In this document: positions 13,941-16,122 of the stretch, piece by piece
Layout of the letters: every line of letters starts with the position of its first letter
How positions within the stretch are numbered: position 1 is the stretch's first letter
Assembly: GCA_023254365.1 (NCBI GenBank)
Contig: JALRLQ010000036.1
Span: 1 to 16,122 of the forward strand
DNA from: Candidatus Poseidonia sp.
GTDB taxonomy: Archaea; Thermoplasmatota; Poseidoniia; Poseidoniales; Poseidoniaceae
Length of the DNA: 16,122 nt
Reading direction: 5' to 3'
Notes under the pieces: model-generated
Seen by the model: only the letters and a program-made list of their open reading frames with translations
Told to the model about the DNA's origin: nothing
Database searches by the model: none
Position numbers and translations under genes: made by a program

Positions 13941-16122
13941 TCACTTCAACCGGCTGGCTCGAGCTAACAGCCCTCCGCTACCCGACGCTTCGGAAGCCGG
14001 TGGTTCTTCCTCAAGAAGTTCCGTTGAAGAAACGGGAGGCGAAGACAAACGGGAGAGGATGAAAACGACGACACCCAAGAGTGCTACGGCAAGGATACCG
14101 AGCATGGCGAGGAGACCCACGCTCGAAGAGGATGTTTCCTCCGATTGGGTTTCTTCGCTGGGGGTGGAGCCACCTGCGTTTGGGTCAAACACAAGGTCGG
14201 CGATCACGCTTCGATCGAGTTCAAGATCGGTCACTTTGAGTTGAACGAAAAGCGATGTGTTGGACGTTTCTCCCAAGGAAATCAACGTCACGCACTGGTG
14301 GGAACCGGGGATGGTTTCAATGCAGGAATGGTTGGTTGCCACCAAGGCACCATCGATGGAGACCTCGGCGTTGGTGTTGGCCACACCGTCAACATCAACG
14401 ATGTTCCACTGAATCGTGGCCGAAGAACCTCCGCTGATTCGCTCGATGGTCGAAATGGAAAGGAACGGAAGGTCACCGACTGGAGAAACCGTCAAACCGA
14501 ACGAGAAGGTGTGACTTGACAATCCGTCGGTCACGTTGAGCCAAAGCCCATCAAAGACACCGTTCACATCGGTATCGGGCGTGATGGACATCGAGGCGTT
14601 TGTTTGGAGAACGCTGAGGCTGGGTGGAGTCCCTTCGAGGGTCCACGTGAGTGGGTCGCCGTCAACATCGTAGGCGAGGGCGTTCAAATCCAGGGTGAAC
14701 GTGGTGTCCTCGTCCATCACCACATCTCCCGCCCACTGCGAGAGGTTGACCACCACGGGGTCGTTGACAGCGTTGACCACCACGGGGATGTCCACATCAA
14801 CCGGTGGATTCGAGCCGTCGCTGGCCGTTGCACGCAGCACGGTTGCTCCGTTCTGGTTCTCAAGCGGTGTCAGCGTGATGTAGTGGTCATCGATGACGTA
14901 TCGCACAGGGCCCTGTTCGCCTGTGGCTTGACCGCCCACGCGTATGAGCAGGGTTTCTCCTTCAGGGTCGCTGACCACCGTACTCAAATCAAAGACGACC
15001 GGGGCGCCATCTTCGTCCATTTCTTGAATGGGCACGGTGCCGTCCTTGACAACTTGGTCGTCCACCGGCGTTAACATCACACGAAGGCTGGTGTTGATTT
15101 CGTCGGCAACACCACCATCGCTTCGCATGTGGAGTTCAACACGACACTCGCCCAGCCATTCCTCTTCCAGCGCATGCCGTACGGTCAGGAATTGGCCAGA
15201 TTCGTCAAGGAGGGCCGCAAAATGCGAAGCATCGGGGCCGGTCAAGGTGGCGTTCAAGGCACGGACCGCCTGTCCGTCAGGATCGACAGCCACGTCGCTG
15301 ATGTTGAGGGTGGCTTCACCGTGCTGAGGAACATACACCGTGACCTGAGGATACAGCAATTCCACGGGTGTGTTGGTGCGTTGTACTGAAGCCCACATGG
15401 TGGACGGCGCCCCTTCGACCTCAACCGACATCCATGCCTTTTGCTGACCTGGCGCCACCGGCGCCATCGGATATTCGCAGCGTGCCGTGCCGTTGCTATC
15501 CAGCGCAGCAGCGGTCTGCCACGCTGCGTTGAGCCATCCACAGGACACATGAACATCCCATCCCGAGGGCAAGTCCGCAAAACCATCGCCGTTTCTCAAC
15601 GCCCATTGCGCCTCGAGAACAAGGGTGTTTGAGGCGTTAAGTGGCTGAGACGTATCGTGGCTGAGGGAGACATTGGTCCATCGTAAAAACGCAGAGCGCT
15701 GCAGGTCTTCATCAACATACGCACTGCCATCGCTCACCGTTCGTGGCCCTTCGGGCCGGTTGAACGCCTCTCGAAACGAGGCGTGGTCTCCACGCAACAC
15801 GGTGTCGAGGTAGGCCAATGAATGCTCAACGGCGAAGTTGATTTGTGCGCTTTGGCTCATGGTTGCATCGCCGTCGTTCTCGAAAATAGAACGGGTGTCT
15901 TGGAACTGGTAGTGGTCTGCACCCAACACATGCATCCATTGCCAAGACAAACCGCCGATGGCATCCACGCGCTCCATCGTCTCCTGAGAGGGGGCCACTT
16001 CGTCGACCGTTCCGGTCATGAACAGCGCCGTTCCCGGGGTGGAAAAGACGGGGTTCATGGCGATGTCTTCCCAAACAAAGTCTTCGTCGAGATCCTCGAA
16101 ATCCATCGCCATACCAACCAGT
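13941..16122 (-). CDS. Membrane-anchored hydrolase-cadherin-like fusion protein (5' end outside window)
   Basis: The frame is open to the right edge and codes L-V-G before the first in-window ATG (16112), so the true start is probably upstream. Residues are numbered from that ATG. Residues 20-75 look like the last part of an alpha/beta hydrolase: TPGTALFMTGTVDEVAP supplies an acid, Asp37, after a hydrophobic strand, and LGADHYQFQD supplies His67. The nucleophile would be outside the window. After a linker with paired cysteines come four Ig/cadherin-like modules (about 252-350, 351-452, 453-548, 549-640). They carry repeat marks such as VNAVNDP, MDEDT and DVDGDPLTW. A Ser/Glu-rich linker, one membrane helix (about 665-686, LLAMLGILAVALLGVVVFIL) and a short acidic tail end the protein. 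It is thus an external enzyme tethered to the cell. The substrate is unknown; ester, lipid or peptide hydrolysis is possible. Confidence 0.85.
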   Translation of the reverse strand, partial: LVGMAMDFEDLDEDFVWEDIAMNPVFSTPGTALFMTGTVDEVAPSQETMERVDAIGGLSWQWMHVLGADHYQFQDTRSIFENDGDATMSQSAQINFAVEHSLAYLDTVLRGDHASFREAFNRPEGPRTVSDGSAYVDEDLQRSAFLRWTNVSLSHDTSQPLNASNTLVLEAQWALRNGDGFADLPSGWDVHVSCGWLNAAWQTAAALDSNGTARCEYPMAPVAPGQQKAWMSVEVEGAPSTMWASVQRTNTPVELLYPQVTVYVPQHGEATLNISDVAVDPDGQAVRALNATLTGPDASHFAALLDESGQFLTVRHALEEEWLGECRVELHMRSDGGVADEINTSLRVMLTPVDDQVVKDGTVPIQEMDEDGAPVVFDLSTVVSDPEGETLLIRVGGQATGEQGPVRYVIDDHYITLTPLENQNGATVLRATASDGSNPPVDVDIPVVVNAVNDPVVVNLSQWAGDVVMDEDTTFTLDLNALAYDVDGDPLTWTLEGTPPSLSVLQTNASMSITPDTDVNGVFDGLWLNVTDGLSSHTFSFGLTVSPVGDLPFLSISTIERISGGSSATIQWNIVDVDGVANTNAEVSIDGALVATNHSCIETIPGSHQCVTLISLGETSNTSLFVQLKVTDLELDRSVIADLVFDPNAGGSTPSEETQSEETSSSSVGLLAMLGILAVALLGVVVFILSRLSSPPVSSTELLEEEPPASEASGSGGLLARASRLK

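Noticed and set aside
1..16122. CRISPR array, insertion sequence, integrase or phage genes
   Set aside because: No short regularly spaced direct repeats, terminal inverted repeats or transposase/integrase motifs were seen. The only periodic structure is the diverged protein-level repeat in the giant gene.

Overview
The window looks like a piece of a planktonic euryarchaeal genome, most probably Marine Group II (Candidatus Poseidoniales) or a close relative. Three things show that it is archaeal: a replication factor C small subunit, a GatD-type Glu-tRNA(Gln) amidotransferase subunit, and an elongator tRNA-Met with a 55-nt intron in a canonical bulge-helix-bulge fold at position 37/38. The narrower lineage is inferred from the very large secreted repeat proteins, the mixed leaderless and Shine-Dalgarno starts, the dense packing and the moderately high GC. 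It was not tested by phylogeny.

Layout. Positions 1-5248 (minus) are one uninterrupted reading frame of at least 1749 codons that runs off the left edge. It is a secreted protein with a signal peptide, built from six DNRLRE-like modules alternating with fibronectin-III-like modules at a regular pitch of 314-336 residues. A 125-bp divergent region with a two-way TATA-like element and a strong dyad separates it from rfcS (5374-6342, plus). After rfcS come a T-rich terminator-like hairpin, a likely 58-aa small gene (6410-6586), and a convergent gene for an unrecognised three-helix membrane protein (6575-7483, minus). The intron-bearing tRNA-Met(CAT) lies at 7607-7734.

From 7796 to 13940 four plus-strand genes lie close together (gaps of 9, 12 and 37 nt) behind one clear TATA box. 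They encode a LolD/MacB-type ABC ATPase, its two-FtsX-domain permease, GatD, and a carboxyltransferase (beta) subunit of the propionyl/acetyl-CoA carboxylase family. The last gene abuts, with no spacer (TGA|TCA), a minus-strand gene that runs off the right edge. That gene encodes the catalytic end of an alpha/beta-hydrolase-like domain fused to several cadherin/Ig-like modules and a C-terminal membrane anchor.

How it fits together. The two large minus-strand proteins, the FtsX-type exporter and the three-helix protein with an external domain all point to the cell surface. A plausible reading is a lifestyle based on attaching to and degrading marine polymers or lipids. rfcS (clamp loading), gatD (Gln-tRNA synthesis with GatE, which is not in the window) and the carboxylase subunit are housekeeping or central metabolism. 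No mobile element, CRISPR array or phage gene was seen. The most notable items are the giant periodic surface protein, the membrane-anchored hydrolase-cadherin fusion, the carboxylase beta subunit with leucine at the presumed acyl-CoA specificity position, and the dyad upstream of rfcS.
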